From positions 682,001 to 746,000 of the forward strand of contig CAVSGR010000006.1 in NCBI GenBank assembly GCA_963727535.1: a stretch of 64,000 nucleotides of DNA. Reading direction: 5' to 3'. The notes below the pieces were generated by a model. It ran no database searches. It saw nothing but the letters and a program-made list of their open reading frames with translations, and was not told the DNA's origin. This stretch comes from RBG-16-34-14 sp963727535 (lineage in GTDB: Bacteria; Bacteroidota; Ignavibacteria; Ignavibacteriales; Ignavibacteriaceae). The position numbers and the translations under genes are program-made. Below, piece by piece: positions 26,774-36,965 of this stretch (the first letter of the stretch is position 1; each line of letters opens with the position of its first letter).

Positions 26774-27264
26774 ATTTTCTCCTTTTGTAAATGTAGAAAA
26801 ACCGGCTGACCATTTCGAATAACACGATCAAGAAATTGGAAATATGTTCATTACTATAATTCTTCTTGAGATGTATTATAACTAAGACAATTTTAAGTAA
26901 TTATATTGAAAATGGCGAATGAAAAGTTTCTGAAGAATCTACAATATTAGTGGTTTTGCGATATAGCTTTTATTTACAATTTTTTTAGCGACATCCACCT
27001 TATGGCATCGTAGTCTTCGATAAGGGAATCGTGTCCCATAAATATGAACGAGTAAAAAGTAAATTAAAATTCTTTTTATAGCAAGCAGTCCGAAAGAACG
27101 GAGTGACTGAGAAATCTAAACAGAAGAGAAGACTTCCTTCATTCGGGATTATTTTAAGGAGTTATCAGTGGCTATAATTTTTACCTCTCCCCACCTTCCC
27201 CTCTCCTTAGTAAGGAGAGGGGACAGGGGTGAGGTCATTAATAACTTATAAGATGAGAAAGATT
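26774..27264. other. Gene-poor gap with a possible gene remnant and repeats
   Basis: No convincing gene. On the minus strand at 26974-27039 a short frame reads MGHDSLIEDYDAIRWMSLKKL and stops, with protein-like text continuing only a few codons upstream; it looks like the 3' remnant of a lost gene. At about 27081-27120 there is text resembling a decayed copy of the REP-like repeats seen elsewhere in the window. A long palindrome (27198-27222) closes the gap. Confidence 0.4.
27183..27236. repeat. Long palindromic repeat with perfect 12-bp arms
   Basis: Arms CCCCTCTCCTTA (27198-27209) and TAAGGAGAGGGG (27211-27222) are perfect, separated by one base, and a weaker outer pairing (ACCTCTCCCC with GGGGTGAGGT) extends the hairpin to about 27183-27236. 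The G/C content is far above the surroundings. It resembles dispersed intergenic palindromes rather than a normal terminator, since no T tract follows. Confidence 0.65.
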
Positions 27265-28179
27265 TTATCTTAATAGGTCTTTAAGACAAATGGAGAGATT
27301 TTCAAATTCAAATTTGAAGTTTTGGTTGTTCAGTTTTTGAGGTATTACTCTTAGGCTTGATAATACAGCTTCCGCAGCTTCACCCAGAACTATTCTTAAG
27401 AGAAATTCAGGGACTTTAAAAAATGCTGGTCTGTTGAGAGCTTTTCCTAATTCATCAGTGAACTCTTTCATTCGTAAAGGATTTGGAGAGACAGCATTTA
27501 CAGCTCCTTTAACATTATTATAAAGTGAAAATAAATACGCATTGACCAGATCATTAATGTGTATCCACGGGAACCATTGATTTCCATTCCCGATTGTACT
27601 TCCGGCATACAATTTAAATGGCAGCAATAACTTTTTCAAAATTCCTTCTTCCTTACTTAACGCAATTCCACTCCTGATACTTACTCTTCTTACATTAAGG
27701 CTTTCAACTTCTTTTGCAGTCTCTTCCCATTTAAAGCAAAGGTCAGCAAGGAAGTCATTTCCTTTAGCAGAGTCTTCACTTAGATTTTTTTCGCCGGAGT
27801 TTCCATAAAATCCAACTGCTGAAGAACAAATTAAAACTTCAGGTTTATTTTCCGCTTCCGAAATTACTTTGACAAGATTTTGTGTGCTTTTTATTCTGCT
27901 ATCCGTAATTATCTTTTTGTATTTTTCACTCCATCTCCTGTTAAATAAATTAGCTCCGGCTAGGTGAATTACAGCGTAGGAATTATTGATATATTCTTTC
28001 CATTCTTCGGTTTTGTTGTAATTCCATTTTACATACAGGCTTGCATTTGGCACTTTAGTTTTGGCTTCTTCAGTATTCCTGGTAAATACAATTACTTCTT
28101 CTCCTTTTTTGATTAATTCTGAAGAAATGTTCTTCCCGATTAAACCCGTGGCGCCAGTTATAATTATTTTATTTGCCAT
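27265..28179 (-). CDS. TIGR01777-type NAD-dependent epimerase (YfcH/SDR39U1-like)
   Basis: A 304-residue extended SDR protein. It begins MANKIIITGATGLIGKNIS (TGATGxxG), with AVIHLAGANLFNRRWSEKYK, a STQNLV segment and SSAVGFYGNSGEKNLSED as in TIGR01777 proteins, and ends with a DUF1731-type region (NPLRMKEFTDELGKALNRP). The biological substrate of this family is not known. It stands alone, with the repeat-containing gap downstream. Confidence 0.88.
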   Translation of the reverse strand: MANKIIITGATGLIGKNISSELIKKGEEVIVFTRNTEEAKTKVPNASLYVKWNYNKTEEWKEYINNSYAVIHLAGANLFNRRWSEKYKKIITDSRIKSTQNLVKVISEAENKPEVLICSSAVGFYGNSGEKNLSEDSAKGNDFLADLCFKWEETAKEVESLNVRRVSIRSGIALSKEEGILKKLLLPFKLYAGSTIGNGNQWFPWIHINDLVNAYLFSLYNNVKGAVNAVSPNPLRMKEFTDELGKALNRPAFFKVPEFLLRIVLGEAAEAVLSSLRVIPQKLNNQNFKFEFENLSICLKDLLR

Positions 28180-28405
28180 TGTTATGGCGTGTTTCTAAAA
28201 TTATTATTGATAATACTAAGTAAATAGGGCTTCGTTTGCAATAGTTTTCTTTTAATCAAAAAAAATAAAAGCAATATTTGAATTAAAAAATTTCATTTAT
28301 TATATTCTTTTTGGTTCTGAGGTAAGTTGGGACTCCCGTAAAAATAAGAAGCGGTAATTAATAAAAATAATATCCTTGAGGGCATTTGCAAAAATGGAGG
28401 GCATT

Positions 28406-29724
28406 ATGTGCAAAATTCTATTATTTTTTATACTATTCTCTATATTTATTTTTTCTCAGTCATTGCTGATAGAAGAAAATTTTGATTATTCTACTGGTGA
28501 AATTAACGGACGAAAGTAGTGGTGCAAACGTAAGTGGGAGAAACTGGAATCATCACTCTGGCACTACTGGGTATATTCAGGTAGTAAATGGTAGTCTATC
28601 TTATACTCAGGATATCCATCATCAGCAATTGGAAATAAAATTTCGTGGATTCGGATCTTCGCAGGCAGAAGATAGGAAATAGTAGTTTTACAACACAATC
28701 TCGGGGATGGGAAAACAGATTTATGTTCGTTTTTAGAGGTCATAAGTATCTGATCTACATTTCCACGATGGAGATTATTTTTTTCATTTCAAGTTCTGGT
28801 AATTCGAATAAAGCGTAGAGTTTGGGCTAAGAGTATAAATTACTGGGGTTGATAAATATAGGAATATCTGGAGACGATGATTCTCACTTACATATGTTGG
28901 AATAGAATATTTATTGAATACAACATACTTAATTGTTATAAGTTACGAATTCTTGGCCGGGGATGATGAAGTCAATTATGGATAGATCCTGATTTATCGG
29001 GCACAGAACCTTTGCCTGTTGGTTTCAGCCACTATTGGGACTGATTTTTCATCTATTAATAAAATTCAGTAAGACAAAAAGTGACATTCCCAATTGTACT
29101 AATAGATGGTATTCGTGTTGCTACTTCCTGGTCTCTGGCACCGCTTCCTGTCGAACTAACATCTTTTACAGCTTAACAGTTAATGATCAAATTCATCTTA
29201 ACTGGGAAACAGCTACTGAGATAAACAATTATGGTTTTGAGATTGAAAGGTCAATTAGCAATAGTACGGCTTGGCAGAAAGTAGGATTTGTTGAAGGTAA
29301 TGGTAATAGTAATTCGGAAAAGGAATATAATTTTGTAGATAAAAATGTTTCATTTGGGAATAAGTATTTCTATCGCTTAAAAGAAATCAATACAAATGGA
29401 TCATTCGAGTATTCAGAAGTTGTTGAAGCAGATTTAAGTATTCCTTTGGATTTCAGTCTTTCACAAAACTATCCTAACCCGTTTAATCCTACAACAAAAA
29501 TAAAATATACAATCCCTGCCGTAGGGACAGGGAATACTTTGTCAGTACAACTAAAAGTGTATGATATTCTTGGAAATGAAATTGCAATCCTTGTTAACGA
29601 AGAAAAACCTGCGGGAACATACGAAGTTGAGTTCGGTGCTAAGAACCTTCCAAGCGGCATGTATTTCTACAAACTCACCGTGGGAAATAATTCGGAAATC
29701 AAAAAAATGATGTTGCTTAAATAA
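28406..29724 (+). pseudogene. Decayed T9SS-secreted protein gene
   Basis: GGAGGG precedes ATG 28406, which opens a good signal peptide (MCKILLFFILFSIFIFSQS) and LLIEENFDYSTG, the usual start of a Bacteroidota LamG-like surface protein. The frame then breaks near 28500 and continues in another (KLTDESSGANVSGRNWNHHSG). Further fragments of the same kind of protein appear in order: FTTQSRGWEN, TTYLIVISYEFLAGDDEV and DPDLSGTEPLPV, in changing frames with stops. Near 29143-29173 PLPVELTSFTA is intact, then one base shifts the frame into the intact C-terminus. The gene is thus full-length but disrupted at several points, most heavily in its first half. Confidence 0.8.
29035..29724 (+). CDS. Intact C-terminal fragment of the decayed T9SS protein
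   Basis: The open frame is only meaningful from about 29170: LTVNDQIHLNWETATEINNY, a fibronectin-like module with FEIERS and YFYRLKEINTNG, then a type A sorting domain (DFSLSQNYPNPFNPTTKIKY, VYDILGNEIAILVNEEKPAG, terminal KKMMLLK). The first ~45 codons are read-through of decayed sequence. It is the 3' part of the pseudogene starting at 28406; whether any product is made is doubtful because no start signal lies in front of it. Confidence 0.6.
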   Translation: MGLIFHLLIKFSKTKSDIPNCTNRWYSCCYFLVSGTASCRTNIFYSLTVNDQIHLNWETATEINNYGFEIERSISNSTAWQKVGFVEGNGNSNSEKEYNFVDKNVSFGNKYFYRLKEINTNGSFEYSEVVEADLSIPLDFSLSQNYPNPFNPTTKIKYTIPAVGTGNTLSVQLKVYDILGNEIAILVNEEKPAGTYEVEFGAKNLPSGMYFYKLTVGNNSEIKKMMLLK

Positions 29725-29734
29725 GTTATTACTT

Positions 29735-29768
29735 AGAGATGACATCTTTTCAGAAAGATGTCATCTCT
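29735..29768. repeat. AGAGATGACATCTTT hairpin, copy 1
   Basis: Arms AGAGATGACATCTTT and AAAGATGTCATCTCT pair perfectly around TCAG. The same hairpin recurs at 56633-56664, and the related palindrome AAAGATGTCATCTTT lies near 38970. Each copy follows the 3' end of a gene or pseudogene. Confidence 0.75.
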
Positions 29769-29791
29769 ATAAAGAAAAACAATATTATTGC

Positions 29792-29813
29792 CCCGGAATT
29801 CTGGGACTTTTTT
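29792..29813 (+). terminator. Possible terminator downstream of the T9SS pseudogene
   Basis: A compact hairpin (CCCGG-AATT-CTGGG, with one G-T pair) is followed by ACTTTTTT. Confidence 0.45.
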
Positions 29814-29927
29814 ATTAAAAAACAAATTTATTAAAATCGGGTAGTAAATAGGTACTTTGTTTCGTTTATAACGTTGAAACGGATTTGAATTAAAAGTATA
29901 TTATCACTTCTAAATCTTACTTTTTGA

Positions 29928-31277
29928 ATGGAAACGAACAAAGTTTACATAGAAACCTACGGCTGCCAGATGAATCTTGCCGATACCGAGATTGTTCTTG
30001 GTATTCTGCAAAACTACGGCTATGCAATTACAAAAGAATTGGATAACGCAGATGTTGTTTTGTTAAATACTTGCAGCATCAGAGAGAATGCTGAACAGAG
30101 AATTTACGGCAGACTTGGAAATATTAAAACTGCAAAAAAAGATAATCCCAACCTTGTAATCGGTGTGCTGGGTTGTATGGCGGAAAGGCTTCGTAAAGAT
30201 CTTATCGATGAAAAGAAAATGGTTGATGTTGTTGTTGGTCCAGATGAATACAGGAGACTACCCGAATTAATTGATACAGCATTTGGTGGCGAAAAAGGAA
30301 TAGGTGTCAGGTTATCAAAAACAGAAACATATGATGATATAGTTCCTTTCCGTGAAGATGGATTAACTGCCTGGCTTTCTGTTATGAGAGGATGTGACAA
30401 GTTCTGTACATTTTGTGTCGTGCCTTTTACAAGAGGACGTGAAAGAAGCAGGTCTCTTCAATCTGTTGTAACCGAAGTTGAACAGCTTTCAGAAAGAGGA
30501 TTTAAAGAAGTAACACTTTTAGGACAAAATGTTAATTCATATCTTGATGAAAAAAATGATTTCGCAGATCTTCTCGCCGCCTGTGCAGAAGTTGACAGAT
30601 CAATGCGAATAAGATTTACAACTTCTCATCCGCAGGATTTATCTGACAAGCTTCTCTATACCATTGCCGAACATTCGAACATTTGCAACAGTATTCATTT
30701 GCCTGTTCAGTCCGGTTCAAACAGAATACTAAAACTGATGAACCGAACTTATACAATCGAGCATTATTTAAATCTAATTGATAAAGCAAAAAAAATAATT
30801 CCCGGCGTCAGTTTTTCAACAGATATTATTTCAGGATTCCCTACCGAAACTTATGAAGATCATGTTATGACTCTCGACATTATCCGCGAAGTTAAATATG
30901 ACGGTGCATATATGTTCAAGTATTCTGCACGTGAAGGAACAAAAGCTTATAGTATGACGGACGACGTTTCTGATGAGATCAAAACAAAAAGATTGCAGGA
31001 AATAATCGAACTTCAGCAGCAAATATCTTTTAAGATTAACCAGGGATTGATTGGGAAAGAAGAGACTATTTTAATTGAAGGCTTTAGCAGGAAATCAGAT
31101 CAATTTTTATCAGGTAGGACAGATACAAACAAAGTTGTTATAATCCCTCTCGATGAAAATATTAAACAAGGCAGTTATGTAAAAGTTAAAATAAACAGGG
31201 CAACACACGCAACGTTATTCGGGGACATAGTAAATATAGTTACACCGGTTAGCGGAAACTTTGCTTTAAGTGCATGA
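29928..31277 (+). CDS. miaB: tRNA-2-methylthio-N6-dimethylallyladenosine synthase
   Basis: A 449-residue radical SAM methylthiotransferase acting on A37 of tRNAs that read UNN codons. The N-terminal cluster cysteines are in ETYGCQMNLAD, NTCSIRENAE and GVLGCMAERL; the radical SAM cluster is GCDKFCTFCVVPFTRGRERS near residue 155. The last ~65 residues form the TRAM domain. Cluster order and spacing match MiaB rather than RimO, whose gene is at 47610. Its stop overlaps the next start (ATGA). Confidence 0.95.
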   Translation: METNKVYIETYGCQMNLADTEIVLGILQNYGYAITKELDNADVVLLNTCSIRENAEQRIYGRLGNIKTAKKDNPNLVIGVLGCMAERLRKDLIDEKKMVDVVVGPDEYRRLPELIDTAFGGEKGIGVRLSKTETYDDIVPFREDGLTAWLSVMRGCDKFCTFCVVPFTRGRERSRSLQSVVTEVEQLSERGFKEVTLLGQNVNSYLDEKNDFADLLAACAEVDRSMRIRFTTSHPQDLSDKLLYTIAEHSNICNSIHLPVQSGSNRILKLMNRTYTIEHYLNLIDKAKKIIPGVSFSTDIISGFPTETYEDHVMTLDIIREVKYDGAYMFKYSAREGTKAYSMTDDVSDEIKTKRLQEIIELQQQISFKINQGLIGKEETILIEGFSRKSDQFLSGRTDTNKVVIIPLDENIKQGSYVKVKINRATHATLFGDIVNIVTPVSGNFALSA

Positions 31278-31969
31278 AACATTCTTTCAAATATTTAATA
31301 ATATTTTTCCTTATTCTCTCTACAAAAAGTTTATTCCCGCAGGATGTAGATATTGTTACTTATTTAAAGCAAATTGAAAACGGGGAGAAATCAAAAGTAG
31401 AAGACAAATTGCCCGAGCTTAAAAAAGAGTATCCTAATAGTCCTTCGTTAATGTTCCTTGATGGTGTTCTGACAGAGAACGGTCAGGATGCGGTAGCAGT
31501 CTATACAAAAATAGTAGATTATTATCCTTACAGTAAATATGCAGATGCAGCTCTCTACAGGATTTATTCTTACTATTATGCTCTTGGTTTGTACGATACT
31601 GCAAAGAAACAATTAGATAAGCTTAAAAAAAATTATCCACAATCTCCGTATATCAAAATTGCCGAGAACAAAATTCCATCAGAAAATGAACCTTCAACTA
31701 AGGAACAGAAACCTGACGAGAAGAAACAAATAGATTATAAATACACAATCCAGGCAGGAGCTTTCAGTAAAATAGATAATGCGCAATCTTTAAAGAAAGA
31801 TTTTGAAGATTCGGGATTCTTTTCAGAGATAAAAGAAAAAGTTGTCGGCGGTACAACTTTTGAAGTGGTTTATGTTGGCAGATTTGCCAGTGAAAATGAA
31901 GCGAAAAATTTTTTACAGGTAATAAATTCAGAATTTAAACTTGACGGAAGAATTGTAAACATAGAATAA
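31274..31969 (+). CDS. SPOR domain-containing secreted protein with TPR-like repeats
   Basis: A 231-residue protein starting inside the miaB stop (ATGA), with a signal peptide (MKHSFKYLIIFFLILSTKSLFPQ). Residues ~25-125 look like TPR-type helices (YTKIVDYYPYSKYADAALYR, LKKNYPQSPYIKIAENKI). After a charged linker, a SPOR domain (YTIQAGAFSKIDNAQSLKKD through VVYVGRFASENEAKNFL) closes the protein. SPOR domains bind denuded peptidoglycan at division sites, so a periplasmic cell-wall role is likely. Coupled by overlap to miaB. Confidence 0.85.
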   Translation: MKHSFKYLIIFFLILSTKSLFPQDVDIVTYLKQIENGEKSKVEDKLPELKKEYPNSPSLMFLDGVLTENGQDAVAVYTKIVDYYPYSKYADAALYRIYSYYYALGLYDTAKKQLDKLKKNYPQSPYIKIAENKIPSENEPSTKEQKPDEKKQIDYKYTIQAGAFSKIDNAQSLKKDFEDSGFFSEIKEKVVGGTTFEVVYVGRFASENEAKNFLQVINSEFKLDGRIVNIE

Positions 31970-31976
31970 GGTAATT

Positions 31977-32765
31977 TTGGAAATAAAATTTATTGGGACG
32001 GGGTCGGGAAAAACCTCATTAAAAAGGCATCATTCTTCTTTTATTATTATGGTGGAAAAGTATAATCTTCTTGTTGATGCAGGAGATGGAATATCGCGTG
32101 CCTTGCTTCATCAAAAAGTAGCTTTCGATTTAATAAACGGAATCCTTATCAGCCATCTTCATCCCGATCATTATTCCGGTTTACCTTCTTTAATAATACA
32201 GATGAAATTGAGTAATAGGCAGGAATCACTGGATATTTTTTGTCACGAGAGTCAAACTGATTTTCTTAAAGAGTTTCTTTACCAGTCATACATCTTTGAA
32301 GAAAAATTAGGCTTTAAACTTAGTTTCAAACCTTTTGAGCAAAAGAAAAAGTTAAATGTTTTTGCAGACTTAAGTTTTACAGCTAAACAAAACTCTCATT
32401 TAATGCGAATTGCCGGTTTAGACAAAAGCGGAAGATTATCTTTTGCGTGCAGCAGCTTTTTAATAAGAACAAAAGGGAGAAATATTTTCTTTACCGGCGA
32501 TATTGGAGATTCTTCTGATTTGTTTCTCTTTGAAGAGAATAAGATAGATATTATAATTAGCGAAATTACACACCTAAGTATAGAAGAACTTCTCAATTCA
32601 TTCCGGGGATTAAAACCGGAAAAACTTTTTATTACACACTTGAGCGAAGAAGATGAAGTCCATATTTCGAAATTAAGCTACCAGCTTCCGGCTGCCGAAC
32701 GCAAGAAAATAATTACTGCTTTTGACGGCTTAAATATTAAAATTGATAACCTTAATAAAAAGTAA
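31977..32765 (+). CDS. MBL-fold metallo-hydrolase (RNase Z-like)
   Basis: A 262-residue protein starting at TTG 31977. The metallo-beta-lactamase zinc motif is visible as SHLHPDHYSG (HxHxDH), with further ligands in FTGDIGDSSD and the closing ITHLSEEDEVH. The N-terminus (IKFIGTGSGKTSLKRHHSSF) is of the RNase Z/PQQ-type branch. It may act on RNA or a phosphodiester; the substrate is not known. Seven bases separate it from the SPOR gene, so miaB, the SPOR gene and this gene form one unit. Confidence 0.85.
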   Translation: MEIKFIGTGSGKTSLKRHHSSFIIMVEKYNLLVDAGDGISRALLHQKVAFDLINGILISHLHPDHYSGLPSLIIQMKLSNRQESLDIFCHESQTDFLKEFLYQSYIFEEKLGFKLSFKPFEQKKKLNVFADLSFTAKQNSHLMRIAGLDKSGRLSFACSSFLIRTKGRNIFFTGDIGDSSDLFLFEENKIDIIISEITHLSIEELLNSFRGLKPEKLFITHLSEEDEVHISKLSYQLPAAERKKIITAFDGLNIKIDNLNKK

Positions 32766-33180
32766 TTCTCAGTTCTAAGATTCTATTCTCACTTACATTT
32801 TCAAGCGTAAGAAAACAGGATTTACAATTTTTGTCTATTTGAAAAATTTCAAAAGGCATAATTTTTGATTTTTTTTCGTATAACTTTTGCTGGGAGGGAA
32901 AAATGGAGTCAAGCAAGTTCACTCATTAAATCTATTCGATAAGACATATAAATATTTAATATATTTTATGAATGTATGAAATGGGTTGGTCCAACACAAA
33001 ATCTTTAAATTCAAATATATTTTTTTATAAGAGAATATTAATAACTTTTATTATTTACGTATTTAGTATATAAGTTAATAAGATTGGGTTTAGATAACTA
33101 TGGGAATTTAATCTATTCAGATTTTATATGTAGTGTTAATTGTATTAATAATATAACTTTAAATCACTCTTGTTTAAAAT

Positions 33181-33600
33181 AATGGTTGGAGGGAATATGT
33201 ATGTATAGATAGCATAAAATAATTTTATTGGTTTCTTATTGTAGTAAGTTTTGAGGGATAAATTGTAATTATTGGTTTAGGAGGTTTATTATATGTTTTA
33301 GATGATAATGGAAAATATTTTTAATTAAGGTATGAGTTTAAATTTTTGGTATAGTATTATAATATTTTTGTATGTAATGGTTTAGAGTATGATTTAAATT
33401 CGGTTATGTGGGGGTATTGGTCTTGGAATGAATGTTTTGAAGAGTTTTGTAAATTAAATACTAAGCTTAAATAGTATTTGTATCTCTCGTTGGTTGGAGG
33501 GAATACTTTTGTATATGTATTATATTTTGATGTAGGTTTTAGTTTATATAATTGGGTATTAGTTAATATGTTAATGTTTATATATTAAGATAACATAATA
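33181..33600 (+). other. Strand-asymmetric, cytosine-depleted segment
   Basis: By hand count this 420-nt stretch has 89 G but only 11 C on the plus strand, and no C at all from 33236 to 33400 (165 nt). Flanking sequence has ordinary C content within a few lines on both sides. The pattern suggests C-to-T change on one strand. One frame has about 8 stops over 190 codons, fewer than chance would give at this composition, and encodes protein-like text, so it was probably coding. Confidence 0.8.
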
Positions 33601-34345
33601 TATTTATTTAGAGATTTATATTAGTATAAAGTTAATTTCACTGAATTTTATCTAATCTATAGTAAGATAAATAATGAATATATATGAGCCAGGATATTAA
33701 CCTTTTATCATAATTCTGTTTCTTTAGAAAAGACTGAGTAATTTTTATATTCCCTCTGATGGAAATTTTTCTTATTTTATATCTATTTATAATAGAATAA
33801 TCGGATATAAAAATGATATTTACTATTTTATATAAAATATAAAAACACCGATTTTACTTAGTATAAGTTACTAGATTCTTTAAGGAGCGAAGAATTTGTT
33901 AAAATAAATTTGAGCAACTTTTGATTTTGATAAAGTTTATTTAAAATATTGGGCGATAAAGTATGAACCTGAGGAAAGATTTTATTATTACATAATGTTA
34001 TCAAATAATAGCGGAGATACTTTAAGTTCATCAATTAAAATAAACGAAGGTGTATTTAATATAAATACATGCTGATAAAAATTATTTATATGCAATAAAT
34101 TATTCATTCACAAGAACCAGAATAATGTATTATCAATTCTATGATATTTTCTTTCCTTCCATAGATTCAACCGATTTAGGTAAATGTATGGATATAATAT
34201 CTTGACTTGGATAATAATGGGGGAAAAAATGTAATTGTTGAAAATACTGAACATAAATGATTTTTTATTAGGCAAGAATTAGTACAGGATTCACTTGACA
34301 TAGATGAAAAATAGACTGGAATTAAATAAAGAGATATAAAACTAA

Positions 34346-34591
34346 ATGTTAGTCCCAAACACTTTTAACAATTTTGCAATAATCTCTTTTACTCTTATAG
34401 AAGCAGAAAATATAAATATAACTATATTTGATGTTAATGGAAGAAGGGTAAAGGAAATACAAAACTACTATGCTGATTCAGGTGAAAATAAAATTACTTT
34501 TGAAGCAGATAATATTGTTAGCGGAACTTATATCATAAGTATGAGTTACAAAAATAAAAATTATACAACTAAGGGGCTGCTGGTGAAATAA
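34346..34591 (+). CDS. Intact sorting-domain fragment of the decayed gene
   Basis: An 81-residue frame: NTFNNFAIISFTLIEAENIN, then ITIFDVNGRRVKEIQNYYAD, YIISMSYKNKNYTTKGLLVK. This is a type A T9SS sorting domain whose NPFN box reads NTFN. The true frame may have opened with LNVSPNTF; a shift at about 34345 separates it from the upstream text. As it stands it has no signal peptide and is not expected to make a functional product. Confidence 0.5.
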   Translation: MLVPNTFNNFAIISFTLIEAENINITIFDVNGRRVKEIQNYYADSGENKITFEADNIVSGTYIISMSYKNKNYTTKGLLVK

Positions 34592-36060
34592 AATAACTCA
34601 CAAATCAATAAAACAGAGGGAGGTTTTTATAGATGTATCAAAGTATTAGTAATATTTTTGCTGTTTGTGGCTTTAACTTTTTTCGCAAACGTATAAGCGT
34701 TTATTTTATGATCCATCTGACGTAGCAACGCTGCAAATTAGAGCAACACGTTTGGTACGTTAGCTTATGAATTATGGCAGATGTTTAAAGTTATAGGTAA
34801 GCGGATTATTTTATTGATAATAACTAGGCTATTATTTGGAATAATCTCTAACTAATATGAGATAATTTTATTATCTGTATGCACTTGCATATACGATAAC
34901 AAATGATGCAAGTTTATTTTGCAGGTCGTTAGAAACATATTGTTTGGTGGTGCGGTGTAATTCAAATAGAAAATGCACTAGTAAACAAGGTACTTTGGAC
35001 ACAAACTTATCGGGGTCAGTAACTTGGTTCTGAAGTAGTTTTATAGAACTAAACAAGTGTTTTTTACTCTCGCGATGATTGCAGAAGTTCTTTGGAATTC
35101 TCTTAATCAGACTGAGAGCATATCAGATTGGATACAAATGTGCGTTGGAAATTGATAATCAAATACGGGTATTTAGTATTTCAACAATAGTTCACATAAA
35201 TAACAATCATCTTGCAAGAATTAGGTATGTCTATGGCACTTTACAGCAATTACTTTTATACGATCTATATGATTATGAGAATGGACATGCTATGTTTATC
35301 TACAGATATAGGTATTAACTGATCTTTAGCTCGTGTTCGTGAACTAGTTGCTACAGATCTTGATGGAAAGAAAAATGTGATAGAACGTTTGTATGATACA
35401 GAAGACTCTCAGTATGGAAGGATACGAGTATAACCTTGATAGGCTTATATGTATGACTTACCATTGTTTGGAGGTCATTATAGAGATTTGATGGGGTTGA
35501 TTATTTCAACTCACAGGAAATTCAGAGATCGTTTATCAAAATTTTCTAATTGGCTTTCGTATGAAATTATTCCTGCCCCCAGAACCAGATACAAATATGT
35601 TAACAATCTTAACGACAGTGATGTAGATTCAGGCGATTTTACAGATAATGGTAATGGAATATTAAGTTCAATACTTGCTTTGGGAGGCTATTATCAAACA
35701 CCTACAACTATGATGGGTTTTCGAAAACTTCTGTACAAACAGTAGCAAATCTACAGACAAGCACAGACTGGAATTGGCAAAGTTATTCTCGTGCGCAAGC
35801 ACATTTGATTTCCCTCTTAAAATATGACCAAATTTTATTAATTTCACTAGAAACAGTGCTTACAAAATCTAAATTCTTTTATGATCGCGGCTTGGTATAC
35901 GTTCATAGCTAAAATACAATGGGCGGATAATAATGATATTCAATTTGCATTTAGAGGATGCTCTATGTATAAATACAGCAAATAATACATTTTCAGTAAA
36001 ACACGATCAGGCAGATAAAAATCATTTTACTCTTCAAGCATTTGGAACTAGATTTATTCA

Positions 36061-36387
36061 GTGATTATGGAAGAGGGTAGAGTACTGGAGGACAGCTTTT
36101 CTGAATATCATAACTATATTTTGATTGATAATAAAGGAGAAGCTGTTGGTTCATATATAGATGAAAATGGAATAGAAAAATTTGATTGGCCGCTAAGACA
36201 GGGGAAAATAGTTTCACATGTCTTCAATGGTACCTATATCTTTGTTCATGGGGACGCTAAAGATGCATTTGTTATGTTAATAAGACAGGACGGATATGGT
36301 AATATGGATACTCTTACAAGAGGGAAACTCTTTTATTTTGATGGTAAGTTTGATGCTTATGTAAACACAGTTTTTAAACGTCGATAG
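36061..36387 (+). CDS. Open fragment within the decayed beta-helix protein gene
   Basis: A 108-residue plus-strand frame (FSEYHNYILIDNKGEAVGSY, DWPLRQGKIVSHVFNGTY, FYFDGKFDAYVNTVF) with normal coding character but no recognised domain. It lies in order with the other pieces of the pseudogene 34629-38962 and has no start signal of its own. Confidence 0.4.
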   Translation: MIMEEGRVLEDSFSEYHNYILIDNKGEAVGSYIDENGIEKFDWPLRQGKIVSHVFNGTYIFVHGDAKDAFVMLIRQDGYGNMDTLTRGKLFYFDGKFDAYVNTVFKRR

Positions 36388-36965
36388 ATTTGTGATGTTT
36401 AATCAAGCAGAAGAAACAATCTCAGCTTACATTGTAATTGCAGACGACGTTATTAATAAAGACAACTTATCTTATGATTATGAGTGGCTATTTTACAGTG
36501 ATTATTCAGCAAGTGGAACAAAATTCTATCACACTTAGTGCGGGTACAAAAAATTTAAAAATTTGGTATAAGACCTATTTCGTCATTAATAAACAATCTG
36601 GATATCTTTCTGAGACCGTTGTGTAGGATGCATTTAATGTGTCTACGGGAGGTCCGATTATAGAAAAAGAATATGCAGGCGAGACTATGACAACTACATA
36701 TAGCTATTCCATAAGTTAAGAATGCAGTTAACTCATATTTTCATGTAGTTCTATATCCTTCAGCAAGTGGAATGGTTCAGCCAAGAGTATCTTTTCCTTA
36801 CACAACAGGAAGGAAGTACTGTAATGTTGGAATAGGTCAGAGTATACAGATTACTCACTATTTAAATACAACGGTTCATCAGTTTCTTCAGCTAATATGA
36901 CATAGAATGCAAAGCTTACTCAATTTAGAATTGAGAACGAAAACTCAAATATTATTTCATATAGT

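Larger units (their letters stand above)
32903..34591 (+). pseudogene. Heavily decayed T9SS-secreted protein gene
   Basis: GGGAGGG precedes an ATG at 32903, but the frame fails after eight codons. Protein-like text reappears in pieces: VIIGLGGLLYVLDDNGKYF (about 33265), KYWAIKYEPEERFYYYIM (about 33943) and NYLYAINYSFTRTRIMYYQF (about 34090). The last piece is an intact sorting domain (34346-34591). GGLLYVLDDNGKY resembles a propeller blade, so the ancestor may have been a propeller-type surface protein. The segment 33181-33600 is nearly free of C. No intact gene remains between 32766 and 34345. Confidence 0.6.

Noticed and set aside
33184..33740. In-frame stops as direct proof of C-to-T mutation
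   Set aside because: Every stop codon starts with T and can be reached from a C-initial codon by one change, so the stops alone say nothing; the base-count asymmetry is the real evidence.
32766..36960. A diversity-generating retroelement as the cause of the mutated region
   Set aside because: No reverse transcriptase or template repeat is visible, and the missing base is C on the plus strand rather than the adenine-targeted change of such systems.
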